The position numbers were made by a program, and so were the translations under genes. A DNA stretch of 64,000 nt from JANMZO01 sp963763135. GTDB taxonomy: Bacteria > Actinomycetota > Acidimicrobiia > Acidimicrobiales > JANYDT01. The notes under the pieces were generated by a model that saw only the letters and a list, made by a program, of their open reading frames with translations, was not told the origin of the DNA and did not search any database. Shown here one piece after another: positions 25,214-33,098 of this stretch (position 1 is its first letter; every line of letters starts with the position of its first letter). The stretch spans positions 496,001 to 560,000 of the forward strand of contig CAVXNJ010000010.1 in assembly GCA_963763135.1 (NCBI GenBank), read 5' to 3'.

Positions 25214-26567
25214 CGCGAACGACTGAATCGCAAAGGCGAGCGCAAATCGACTCGGCCAATTCGGCGGTCGCTGCTTCAACCATGACCCGCACCAGCGCTT
25301 CGGTTCCACTCGGGCGAAGGAGCACGCGTCCGGTATCGCCCAACTCGTGTTCAGCGGCTTCCACGTCGGCCCAGAGTCCGGCGGCCGAATCGAGACGGGA
25401 ACGGTCGACGCCTTTGACGTTGCGCAGGACCTGCGGGAGCCGTCGCATGACGGCACCTTCGGCTTGCAGCGTGGTGCCCTTGCGGACCAGCAGGTCGGCG
25501 ACAACCAAAGCGCTCAACGTGCCGTCGCCAGTTGAGGCGCGGTCGCGCAAGATGATGTGGCCGGACTGCTCGCCGCCGAGCGAGAACCCTCCGGCCTCGA
25601 TCGCTTCCAGCACATACCGGTCGCCGACCTTGGTTTCCACAACGTTGACGTTGTGCTCGCGCATGGCGATCTTGAACCCGAGATTGGTCATGACCGTCAC
25701 GACCACGGTGTTGTGCTTCAAAAGTCCGCGATCACGCATGTCGATCGCTGTCATCGCCATCAACTGGTCGCCGTCGACGAGTTCGCCGGTGTGGTCAACG
25801 GCCAGCATGCGATCGGCATCGCCGTCGAAGGCAAACCCGGCGTCGGCCCGATGGTGAAGGACCGCCTCCTGGAGCGACTGCGGGTGGGTTGAGCCACACG
25901 ATTCGTTGATGTTCACGCCGTCGGGTTGGTCGTGCATGGCGATAACCGTCGCACCGAGGCGTCGAAACACGTCGGGGGCGCTCGACGACGTGGCGCCGTT
26001 GGCGCAGTCGAGGACGACCACCAGACCATCGAGTCGACGGCCTTCAAGGGCTTCGATCAGCGCTCGTTCGTAGGCCGCGTGCTCGGCGTCGGAACGGCGG
26101 AACACACCGATCTGCTCGCCTACCGGAACCGCACCGACGTCGCCGTTGAGAAGCTTCTCCAGCTCCAACTCGATTTTCGCCTCGACCTCGTCGGGAAGTT
26201 TCCGCCCGCCCGCCGAGAAGAACTTGATCCCGTTGTCGGGGAACGAATTGTGCGACGCCGAGATCATGGCCGCAGCGATATTGGCCCGCGCTGATGCGTG
26301 CGCCACCGCCGGGGTTGGAAGCACACCGAGATCCACCGCGTCCATACCTTCGGCCGTGATCCCCGCGACAAGAGCGGCAAGAAGGAGGTCACCCGATCGG
26401 CGGGTGTCGCGCCCAATGAGGAGGGGCTGTCCGTAACGCGATTCGCCCCCGAGGACTCTCGCTGCGGCGCGTCCTAACGCCAGCGTAAGTTCGGGGGTGA
26501 GTTCGACATTGGCTATGCCGCGCATTCCGTCGGTTCCGAACCGGAGGGCGGCAGATCGAGAAGTCAT
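25203..26567 (-). CDS. glmM: Phosphoglucosamine mutase
   Basis: 454 residues. RFGTDGMRGIANVEL opens the protein, and the phosphorylated Ser lies in ISASHNSFPDNGIKFF. The Mg-binding loop is FDGDADRM, the sugar-binding loop GGEQSGH, and the phosphate-binding loop RPSGTEALVRV. It converts glucosamine-6-phosphate to glucosamine-1-phosphate for cell-wall synthesis. It follows rplM-rpsI, a standard actinobacterial order, with a hairpin between rpsI and glmM. Confidence 0.97.
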   Translation of the reverse strand: MTSRSAALRFGTDGMRGIANVELTPELTLALGRAAARVLGGESRYGQPLLIGRDTRRSGDLLLAALVAGITAEGMDAVDLGVLPTPAVAHASARANIAAAMISASHNSFPDNGIKFFSAGGRKLPDEVEAKIELELEKLLNGDVGAVPVGEQIGVFRRSDAEHAAYERALIEALEGRRLDGLVVVLDCANGATSSSAPDVFRRLGATVIAMHDQPDGVNINESCGSTHPQSLQEAVLHHRADAGFAFDGDADRMLAVDHTGELVDGDQLMAMTAIDMRDRGLLKHNTVVVTVMTNLGFKIAMREHNVNVVETKVGDRYVLEAIEAGGFSLGGEQSGHIILRDRASTGDGTLSALVVADLLVRKGTTLQAEGAVMRRLPQVLRNVKGVDRSRLDSAAGLWADVEAAEHELGDTGRVLLRPSGTEALVRVMVEAATAELAESICARLCDSVVRELG

Positions 26568-26607
26568 GGCAACAAGTTCGGCCGTTTACACAGCCCGCTT
26601 GAACAGA

Positions 26608-26631
26608 GCCCCGGCCGTTTCCGACCGGGGC
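26608..26631 (-). terminator. GC-rich hairpin after rpsI
   Basis: GCCCCGG and CCGGGGC form a perfect 7-bp stem with a 10-base loop just after the rpsI stop and before glmM. No U-tract follows, as is common for actinobacterial terminators. Full or partial termination is likely. Confidence 0.5.
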
Positions 26632-26638
26632 CACTGCG

Positions 26639-27031
26639 TTAGCGCTTGGAGTACTGAGGAGCCTTACGAGCCTTCTTGAGGCCGTACTTCTTCGATTCCT
26701 TCTTGCGATCGTCGCGGGTGAGGAATCCACCCTTCTTGAGCACGGGACGACGCTCAAGGTCTAGCTCGACGAGGGCACGAGCGATACCGAGGCGCAGGGC
26801 GCCGGCCTGACCGGAGATGCCACCGCCGTCCATGGTGACGCTGATGTCGTAGGTTTCGGTGGTCTCCGTGAGCTTCAGCGGCTCAACGGCGATCATGCGC
26901 AACAGCTCGGAGGGGATGTATTCCTCGAGGGTGCGGTCGTTGATGGTGATCTTGCCGGTTCCGGGGCGAAGGCATACACGTGCAACTGCACGCTTGCGAC
27001 GACCGGTGGCCTGAACGAGGGGCTTGGACAC
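26639..27031 (-). CDS. rpsI: 30S ribosomal protein S9
   Basis: 130 residues. QATGRRKRAVARVCLRPGTG is the S9 signature near the N-terminus, and the C-terminus DRKKESKKYGLKKARKAPQYSKR is the usual basic tail that reaches the P-site tRNA. The start is GTG, with AGGAG eight bases upstream. It lies 23 bases after rplM. Confidence 0.98.
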   Translation of the reverse strand: MSKPLVQATGRRKRAVARVCLRPGTGKITINDRTLEEYIPSELLRMIAVEPLKLTETTETYDISVTMDGGGISGQAGALRLGIARALVELDLERRPVLKKGGFLTRDDRKKESKKYGLKKARKAPQYSKR

Positions 27032-27054
27032 GTAATTGCTCCTGGTTTCGACGA

Positions 27055-27519
27055 TCAGACGGCCCGGCGGGCCTGGGGCAGATCGAGCTTGACGGGCTTT
27101 TGGGCCTCGTGGGGATGGGTGGGACCGCTGTAGACCTTGAGCTTCAAGAGCATCTGGCGACCGAGCGAATTCTTGGGAAGCATGCCGCGCACGGTGATGC
27201 GGATCAGTTCCTCAGGCTTGTTCGCGAGCATCTCGGTGTAGGACCGGGACTTGAGACCACCCGGGAAACCCGAGTAGCGCTGGTACTGCTTCTCCGCGGC
27301 CTTCTTGCCGTTGAGGTACACCTTGTCAGCGTTGACGATGATGATGTGGTCACCGGTGTCAACGTTGGGTGCGAACGTCGGCTTGTGCTTGCCGCGGAGT
27401 CGCGAGGCGACTTCGGTGGCGAGACGGCCGAGCGTCATGTCGGTGGCATCGATTTCCAGCCATGCGTGGTGGATATCAGCAGCTTTTGGATGAAAAGTGC
27501 TCGAGTTTGGGGTGCTCAT
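27055..27519 (-). CDS. rplM: 50S ribosomal protein L13
   Basis: About 154 residues. HHAWLEIDATDMTLGRLATE, DHIIIVNADKV and IRITVRGMLPKNSLGRQML are standard L13 segments. ATG 27519 is preceded by AAGGA at seven bases; an in-frame TTG six codons earlier is rejected. First gene of rplM-rpsI, with its promoter presumably in 27520-27833. Confidence 0.98.
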   Translation of the reverse strand: MSTPNSSTFHPKAADIHHAWLEIDATDMTLGRLATEVASRLRGKHKPTFAPNVDTGDHIIIVNADKVYLNGKKAAEKQYQRYSGFPGGLKSRSYTEMLANKPEELIRITVRGMLPKNSLGRQMLLKLKVYSGPTHPHEAQKPVKLDLPQARRAV

Positions 27520-27833
27520 GAACGTTCCTTGGGTCAAGCCCTGACCTGAGTGCTCGGTGCGGGCTTAGCAAGTGTAGTCGCGTTTGAAGAGGGGGCCGAC
27601 ACTGGCCCGGTCCGACCGATCCCGGCGCTCGCTTCTCGGATGGAAATCCGGATGCGGCTTGGCGGAATCGCCGAACGACAAACGCTCAGAGCTATGTCTG
27701 GCGGCTCGTGACACGTGGTTCACGGGCACTTGAAACGCTAGCAGCACTCGCGGAGATGCGAAAGACTCGGGAGATGTCGCCCGCCGCAGGCCCCGCACCG
27801 ATCCCCTCCACCAGTCCAACGGCAGGATCGACG
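27520..27833. other. Intergenic region between divergent rplM and aguB-like genes
   Basis: No gene seen. It must hold the rplM-rpsI promoter and leader and the promoter of the divergent amidase gene. The only structure noted is a weak 5-bp hairpin, GGGCC/GGCCC, at 27593-27608. An in-frame upstream TTG/GTG extension of the amidase gene is possible but not supported. Confidence 0.5.
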
Positions 27834-28703
27834 ATGGCGGTGGCGGCGATCCAGATGTCGATGGTCGAGGATTTGGCCACGAACGTTGCCACCGCAGAGC
27901 GTCTGGTCCGGCAGGCGGCGGGCGAAGGAGCCCGGATCATCTTGCTGCCGGAACTCTTCGAGGGTCCCTACTTCTGCATTGATCAGCTTCCGGTCCATCT
28001 CGCTCGAGCGGTACCGATCGAGGGCCATCCGACCATCGAACGACTTTCGGCGGTCGCTGCTGAACTACAGGTCGTGCTGCCGCTATCGGTCTACGAACTG
28101 GCCGGTCAGGCCCGTTTCAACACGGTGGCCATGATCGATGCCGACGGGTCGATGCTCGGTATCTACCGGAAAAGCCATATCCCCGACGGACCGGGTTATA
28201 CGGAGAAGTACTACTTCTCACCCGGCGATACCGGGTTCCGAGTCTGGGACACGCGCTACGGCCGAGTGGGCGTGGCCATTTGCTGGGACCAGTGGTTTCC
28301 GGAGTCGGCCCGGTCGATGGCGGTGCAGGGTGCCGAACTGTTGATGTATCCGACGGCGATCGGTTCGGAGCCGCCCGACCCGTCGTGGGACTCCTCCGGA
28401 CACTGGCGACGGGTGATGTGCGGTCACGCCGGCGCGAACCTCATGCCGCTGGTCGCCGCCAACCGGACCGGACGCGAGGAAGGGCAACGCTTCGGCATCG
28501 ACTTCTACGGCACGTCCTTCATCGCCGACAACACCGGAGCGGTGGTCGCCGACGCCGAACGCCGACCGGAAGCCGTCATCCACGCGACCTTCGATCGAGA
28601 CGCGCTGGCATCGTTGCGAGCCAGTTGGGGACTGTTCCGAGACCGCCGTCCCGATCTCTACGGTCCGATCCGCACGCTTGACGGCCGTACCCAACCTCGT
28701 TGA
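27834..28703 (+). CDS. aguB: Carbon-nitrogen hydrolase, N-carbamoylputrescine amidase-like
   Basis: 289 residues, the usual length. The nitrilase-family triad is visible: Glu in LLPELFEGPYF, Lys in YRKSHIPDGPGYTEKYYF, and Cys in VGVAICWDQWFPE. The H-I-P-D-G-P-G-Y-T-E-K-Y-Y-F stretch is characteristic of AguB, which converts N-carbamoylputrescine to putrescine. No agmatine deiminase gene is adjacent, so the pathway assignment is by homology only. ATG 27834 gives a normal N-terminus (AVAAIQMSM). The methyltransferase gene follows after seven bases. Confidence 0.88.
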   Translation: MAVAAIQMSMVEDLATNVATAERLVRQAAGEGARIILLPELFEGPYFCIDQLPVHLARAVPIEGHPTIERLSAVAAELQVVLPLSVYELAGQARFNTVAMIDADGSMLGIYRKSHIPDGPGYTEKYYFSPGDTGFRVWDTRYGRVGVAICWDQWFPESARSMAVQGAELLMYPTAIGSEPPDPSWDSSGHWRRVMCGHAGANLMPLVAANRTGREEGQRFGIDFYGTSFIADNTGAVVADAERRPEAVIHATFDRDALASLRASWGLFRDRRPDLYGPIRTLDGRTQPR

Positions 28704-28710
28704 ACTCGTA

Positions 28711-29721
28711 ATGGGCGAACACCCCTCACAAATTGCCGGCCACGTCGACGTCTGCACGTGGGAAGTGATCCGGGGATGGGCCCGGCGGCCTGACCGACCC
28801 GACGAGCCGGTGACACTCGACCTCATGATCGACGGAGAGGTAGTAAGCACTAAGCGCGCAGATCTTTACGGAGAAGATCTGGAACGAGCCGGCATAGGGA
28901 ACGGATGCTTCCGCTTTGCGTTCGAGCTTGGATCACTCGAAGCGCTCCGGGTTGGCGACATCCACGACGTACAGGTTCGCGACACCGAAACCCACACGTC
29001 GCTTCCGCACATTCGCCTGACTCGATGGGCGGCGGGGAGCCTGGAGGGCGCGCCGCTCATCGACGTGTTGGCGGCGCGGTACCTCATGGGCCACGGGCTG
29101 GAAATTGGGGCACTTGACCGCCCTCAGACACTCCCGTCGGGAGCACGGGTCCAGCACGTAGATCTGTTGTCCAGCTCCGAACTGCGGAGCCGGTATCCCG
29201 AGGTGCCCTCCGAGTCCATCGTCAATGTCGAGATCGTCGACAACGGAGCAACGCTCGCAACGGTGCCCGACGCGTCAGTCGACTTCGTGATCGCCAACAA
29301 CGTGATCGAACACGTCGAAGATCCGATTGCCGCGCTGGGCAACTGGCATAGGGTCGTCCGGCCCTACGGGATCGTGTTTCTGGCGATACCCAACCCGAGA
29401 GAATCGGCGGACTGTTCTCGGTCACTCACCTCACCCGACCATGTCGTTCGAGATCACCGCGAGGGCGTCCACACGAGCCGACTTGAGCACTACCGGGAGT
29501 GGGTTCGCGATGTCGAGCACCGTCCCGCGAACGAGATCGACGCACGAACGTCGCAGTTGCTCGCGGCCGACTATCCGATCCACTTCCATGTCTGGAACGA
29601 ACTCGGTTGTGCGCTGCTGGTCAACGCCATGATCGAGACAACGGGTCGGCACTTTGCGATCGAGCACCTCGCGTTGACGCCGGATCGTTTGGAAACGCTG
29701 TTGGTGCTCCGGGTCGAGTAG
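28711..29721 (+). CDS. SAM-dependent methyltransferase with an N-terminal beta-domain
   Basis: 336 residues. The first 110 residues form a separate domain (VCTWEVIRGWARRPDRPDEP ... LDLMIDGEVV), resembling domains seen in surface-sugar-related proteins. The methyltransferase half has HGLEIGALDRPQTLP (motif I variant), VDFVIANNVIEHVEDPIAAL (motif II-like, with the E-H-V pair) and VVRPYGIVFLAIPN. This type often occurs with glycan modification, but no glycosyltransferases are nearby. ATG 28711 is seven bases after aguB; a TTG inside aguB is an alternative start. Confidence 0.8.
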   Translation: MGEHPSQIAGHVDVCTWEVIRGWARRPDRPDEPVTLDLMIDGEVVSTKRADLYGEDLERAGIGNGCFRFAFELGSLEALRVGDIHDVQVRDTETHTSLPHIRLTRWAAGSLEGAPLIDVLAARYLMGHGLEIGALDRPQTLPSGARVQHVDLLSSSELRSRYPEVPSESIVNVEIVDNGATLATVPDASVDFVIANNVIEHVEDPIAALGNWHRVVRPYGIVFLAIPNPRESADCSRSLTSPDHVVRDHREGVHTSRLEHYREWVRDVEHRPANEIDARTSQLLAADYPIHFHVWNELGCALLVNAMIETTGRHFAIEHLALTPDRLETLLVLRVE

Positions 29722-29762
29722 CTCTTATCGGGCAGAAGAGCGTCCCGAATCTTTTGATTTTT
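29721..29762 (+). terminator. Terminator after the methyltransferase gene
   Basis: GCTCTT and AAGAGC pair around a nine-base loop starting at the last base of the TAG, followed 9 bases later by a T-rich tract (CTTTTGATTTTT, 29751-29762). Confidence 0.5.
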
Positions 29763-29840
29763 CGCAAACCCTTTTCTTCGGTGGTTCGTAGTGGTTGGTA
29801 CCGAACCGCAACCCGGCGGTTCGAAGCCCAAGGAACCGAC

Positions 29841-30386
29841 ATGAAAGCTCACCGCACGCTCCGCTCCGTCCGCACGATCGCTGCCGTCGCCGTTTTCGCC
29901 GCCGCAACGTTCCTTGGCGCAACCTTCGTTGGTGCCCAGCAGGCGAACGCCGCCACGACCCAGTTCGGACAGTGCGACTTCGGCGCGCCGGCAATCGCCG
30001 GTTTCACCTGCAACGACTCCGACGATCTCAAAGTCCAGGCGGGCGCCGCACTCACCGACAACGGCCCCTTCAGCGACGAGCTCGACATCGACTGGTACGC
30101 CAACCAGGCGAACGCCAAGCTGGCCAAGATCCGCGGCGACCTTCGGTTGTTGCTCGGGTACACGGGCACGGCGACGATGAGGATCCAGTGCGTGAACAGC
30201 GACGGGAGCATCGACACGACCAGGTCCGTAACCATTGCGACGACCTTCGGGCTTCTCCCTCAGAGCAAGGACGCCTCGTTCATCTGCGCCGGAAACAACC
30301 TGTCCAAGGTCCGGGTCTCGATTCACTACGTCGATGCGCTGGGCCGCGTCTCGGATGACTCCGGAGCCCGGGAATACGGCGACTGA
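29841..30386 (+). CDS. Secreted protein of unknown function
   Basis: 181 residues. The N-terminus is a clear Sec signal peptide: basic start, hydrophobic core IAAVAVFAAATFLGATFVGA, and an A-N-A-A cleavage region near residue 38. The mature part (TTQFGQCDFGAPAIAGFTCN ...) has four cysteines that could form two disulfides, and otherwise matches nothing I recognise. AAGGAA lies six bases before ATG 29841. It stands alone on the plus strand and converges on the AsnC-type regulator. Confidence 0.75.
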   Translation: MKAHRTLRSVRTIAAVAVFAAATFLGATFVGAQQANAATTQFGQCDFGAPAIAGFTCNDSDDLKVQAGAALTDNGPFSDELDIDWYANQANAKLAKIRGDLRLLLGYTGTATMRIQCVNSDGSIDTTRSVTIATTFGLLPQSKDASFICAGNNLSKVRVSIHYVDALGRVSDDSGAREYGD

Positions 30387-30450
30387 CCGACGAACGGTCG
30401 TATAGAGCGAACCCGGCGCCGCTGACGCATTCTTCGCCGGCAGGGAACTG

Positions 30451-30915
30451 TCACATAGGCCGACCGAGCACCGGGGCCGGGCGACGCTTGATGGTCTTCA
30501 TCGCTAATTGCGAGGTGAGCGTCTGCACGTGTGGCAGACGCGCCAGGTGGTCCATGTAGAGCGCTTCGAACGACTCGGCATCGGCCGTGGCAATCCGCAG
30601 CAGGTAATCGGGTTGGCCCATCATCCGCATCACTTCCACGACGTCGTCGATCTCCTGTATCGCCGTCTCGAACGCGAGCATCGATTCTCGGGTCACCTCC
30701 GAAAGGGTCACCCACACCAACGGTTCGTAGGCTCGACCGATTGCCTTTTGATCGACCAGGGCCGTGTAGCCCCGGATCACCCCGGCGGATTCAAGGTTCT
30801 TCACCCGACGCAGGCATGGCGACGGGCTGAGGCCCACCCGATCGGCTAACTCCTGGTTGGCCAGACGACCGTTTTCGAGGAGTTGGTTGATTATGGCGCG
30901 ATCAATGTCATCCAC
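30451..30915 (-). CDS. Lrp/AsnC-family transcriptional regulator
   Basis: About 154 residues. The N-terminal helix-turn-helix is DIDRAIINQLLENGRLANQELADRVGLSPSPCLRRVKNL in segments, and the C-terminal RAM effector domain has DYLLRIATADAESFEALYMDHL. GTG 30915 is chosen (MDDIDRAI); a TTG three codons upstream is possible. Lrp-type regulators sense amino acids or related molecules. It is divergent from the UGSC selenoprotein gene, with 80 bases between, so it may control that gene and itself. Confidence 0.9.
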   Translation of the reverse strand: MDDIDRAIINQLLENGRLANQELADRVGLSPSPCLRRVKNLESAGVIRGYTALVDQKAIGRAYEPLVWVTLSEVTRESMLAFETAIQEIDDVVEVMRMMGQPDYLLRIATADAESFEALYMDHLARLPHVQTLTSQLAMKTIKRRPAPVLGRPM

Positions 30916-30995
30916 GGCAGACAATGCTAACAACGGGTCAATGCTTGTCAGATTTCGCAATCGAACGCGAACTTCACGCACGTAAACTCTCTCCC

Positions 30996-32741
30996 ATGGA
31001 ACCGACATACGACGTTGTTTGGCCGAAGTCTGCCCTTGGCGTACAGCGCCGCAACCGGGCGCCCCGGCTCGACACGCTCGTCGGCAAACGCATCGGGTTC
31101 GTGTGGGACTACCTGTTCCGGGGCGAGGAGATCTTTCCCGCCATCGAGAAGGAACTGAAGCGCCGCTACGAAGGCCTCGAAGTGGTGGGCTACGACACGT
31201 TCGGCAATATCCACGGCCCGCAGGAACACGAGTTGGTCGATGCACTGCCGAGCACGCTGAGCCGGTACCGCGTCGACGCGGTGATATCCGGCAACGGCTG
31301 TTGAGGTAGCTGTGCGCCCGCCGTGTTGCGGGCATCCGTTGCGTGTGAAGCCGTCGGTGTTCCGACCGTCTCGTTGGTATGTGAAGGATTCGAGCGTCAG
31401 TCCGCCGCCACCGGTCGGGGCCTCGGGTTTGATGGTCTCGCCCTGGCCGTTCTTCGCGGTCATGTCGATTCGCAATCGTACGACGACATGATCAGCGCGC
31501 TTATTGGTTCGACGATCGATCAGATCGTAGAAGGACTCACCGCCGACGTCGCCGATGACGAGAGCGGCGCGATCGAGCCCACCGCGCTTGAGGTCGCCGT
31601 AAGCGGAAGCATCGACGAGGTGAACCGGGTGTTCCGGGAGAAAGGCTGGTCCGACGGGTTGCCGATCGTTCCTCCGACACGCGAGCGGGTCGAGGCGTTC
31701 ATTCTCCCGTCCGGCCATGACCCGTGGCGGATCATCGGACCGGCGCGTCCGTCCGGCCGTGACATCACGGTCTGGTCGGTGGCGGTCAATGGGGTGATGG
31801 CCGGATGTCGTCCGGAGGATCTCCCGGTACTGCTCGGCATCGCCGAGATCCTGGCCGACCCGCACTACGGCGTCGAGCATTCGGGTAACACCACCGGCGC
31901 CGATGCCCTCATCGTGCTGAACGGTCCGGTCATCAACGACCTCGGGTTCAACCACGGGCCCGGTGCGTTGCGAGATGGATCGCCCGCGAACACGACGGTG
32001 GCGCGCTGGCTTCGGCTGTATCTGCGCAACGTCTGTGGGTTCACGGTTGAGGAGCACGACAAGGCGACGTTCGGCAACAGTTCAAAAGTCGTACTGGCCG
32101 AAGACGAAGCCGCGTTGGCGGAGATCGGGTGGGAGCCGCTGTGCGCGGATTTCGGCTTCGCCGCTGGAACCGATGCCGTGACCATGGCCCGCATGAACAG
32201 CGGCATCATCGTCGGCAGTGTCTACGGGTCGAGCCCCGAGGAGATCATTCCCTATCTGGCCGACGGTCTGGCCCGGGTCACGGGCTGGGATCTCACCCAC
32301 GTGTACGGGTTGGGTCAGGGTCACTACCGACCGATTCTCATCATGTCGCCCATCATCGCCCGGGTATTCGGCCGCGCCGGCTGGTCGAAGGAGCAGGTGC
32401 GCGAAGCGTTGTTCGCGCACGCTCGGATCCCCGCGTGGAGGTTCGAGAGCCTCATCGGTAAATGGACGAACCTGACAACCGGTCGCCGGACGCTCTTCGA
32501 ACTTGCCTCGGAAGGTCTGGTGCCTCCCGCCTTCGCCGAGTCCAACGATCCCAACCGGCTCGTGCCGATCGTGACGTCACCCGACAAATTCCTCATCGCC
32601 GTGGCCGGTGACCCCAATCGTATGAACGCATACGTTATGAGCCACGACGGCCCGCACGGCAACTGGACCAGCAAACGAATCGACCGCACGTATTCCGACG
32701 ACCTCGTGTGCCGCGTCGACAACCGCGATGCGTGCAGCTAG
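30996..32741 (+). CDS. UGSC-family selenoprotein with fused C-terminal domain (in-frame UGA = Sec103)
   Basis: Read through TGA 31302-31304 the frame gives 581 residues. Around the UGA the protein reads AVISGNGC-U-GSCAPAVLRA and then VACEAVGVPTVSLVCEGF, matching the known UGSC (seleno)protein family, where U-G-S-C (or C-G-S-C) follows D-A-V-I-x-G-x-G and precedes G-I-P-T-V. The first 100 residues (LDTLVGKRIGFVWDYLFRGEEI) fit the same domain. The last 400 form another conserved domain (KGWSDGLPIVPPTRERVEAF, NGPVINDLGFNHGPGALRDG), here fused. A SECIS-like hairpin follows the UGA. Without Sec decoding, the two halves would be separate frames joined only by an internal GTG at 31323. Function is unknown; redox or thiol chemistry is likely. 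It is divergent from an AsnC regulator. Confidence 0.85.
31302..31333 (+). promoter_or_regulatory. Putative bacterial SECIS element of the UGSC gene
   Basis: The UGA (31302-31304) is followed after 11 bases by GCCCGC (31316-31321), a loop CGTGTT (31322-31327) and GCGGGC (31328-31333), a perfect 6-bp stem. The loop starts 17 bases after the UGA and has G in its second position, within the published limits for bacterial SECIS (16-37 bases, G among the first two loop bases). Confidence 0.7.
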
Positions 32742-32754
32742 CTCGGCTGTCGAG

Positions 32755-33052
32755 TCAGACTTGACGCGTTCCACCAGTTCGAAGACCGTTGCCGGTTGAA
32801 CGAGACCGATTGGTTGCCGACGCGATTTCAACGTCGGTGATCTCACCAAACTCGGTTTCGAATCCGGCAAGGAACATATCCATCGCTATAAGTCGACGGT
32901 CGGTGTCGATCTTTCGTCGAAAGGCGTCATTCGCCCATGCGCTTAGACTCCGCGCTTCACCCCGAAGCGACGGCCTTCTCGGCGATGGCCAGGAGTTCAG
33001 CGTCGACCGACGCTGAGAGGTGACGTTTGCGGGTCAACAGGAAAGGCTGACG
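32755..33052 (-). pseudogene. Broken VapB-like (ribbon-helix-helix) antitoxin gene
   Basis: On the minus strand one frame reads TRKRHLSASVDAELLAIAEKAVASG and then hits TGA. One base over, the reading continues EARSLSAWANDAFRRKI, DTDRRLIAMDMFLAGFE, TEFGEITDVEIASATNRSR. The joined protein has the layout of actinobacterial VapB-type antitoxins (S-V-S-A-W-V-N-x-A-L ... A-x-x-G-E-I-T-x-x-E). A single extra base near 32957-32963 accounts for the break. No toxin gene is next to it. This region is otherwise the only content of the gap between the UGSC gene and the PEP-utilising enzyme gene. Confidence 0.7.
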
Positions 33053-33098
33053 AACGCTGTTCCTGCAACACCCGGATTACCGATGGCTGGTATGGAGG

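Noticed and set aside
31323..32741. Independent gene starting at GTG 31323
   Set aside because: The U-G-S-C motif and G-V-P-T-V segment span the UGA, and the first codons after it belong to the conserved UGSC domain; no ribosome site precedes the GTG.
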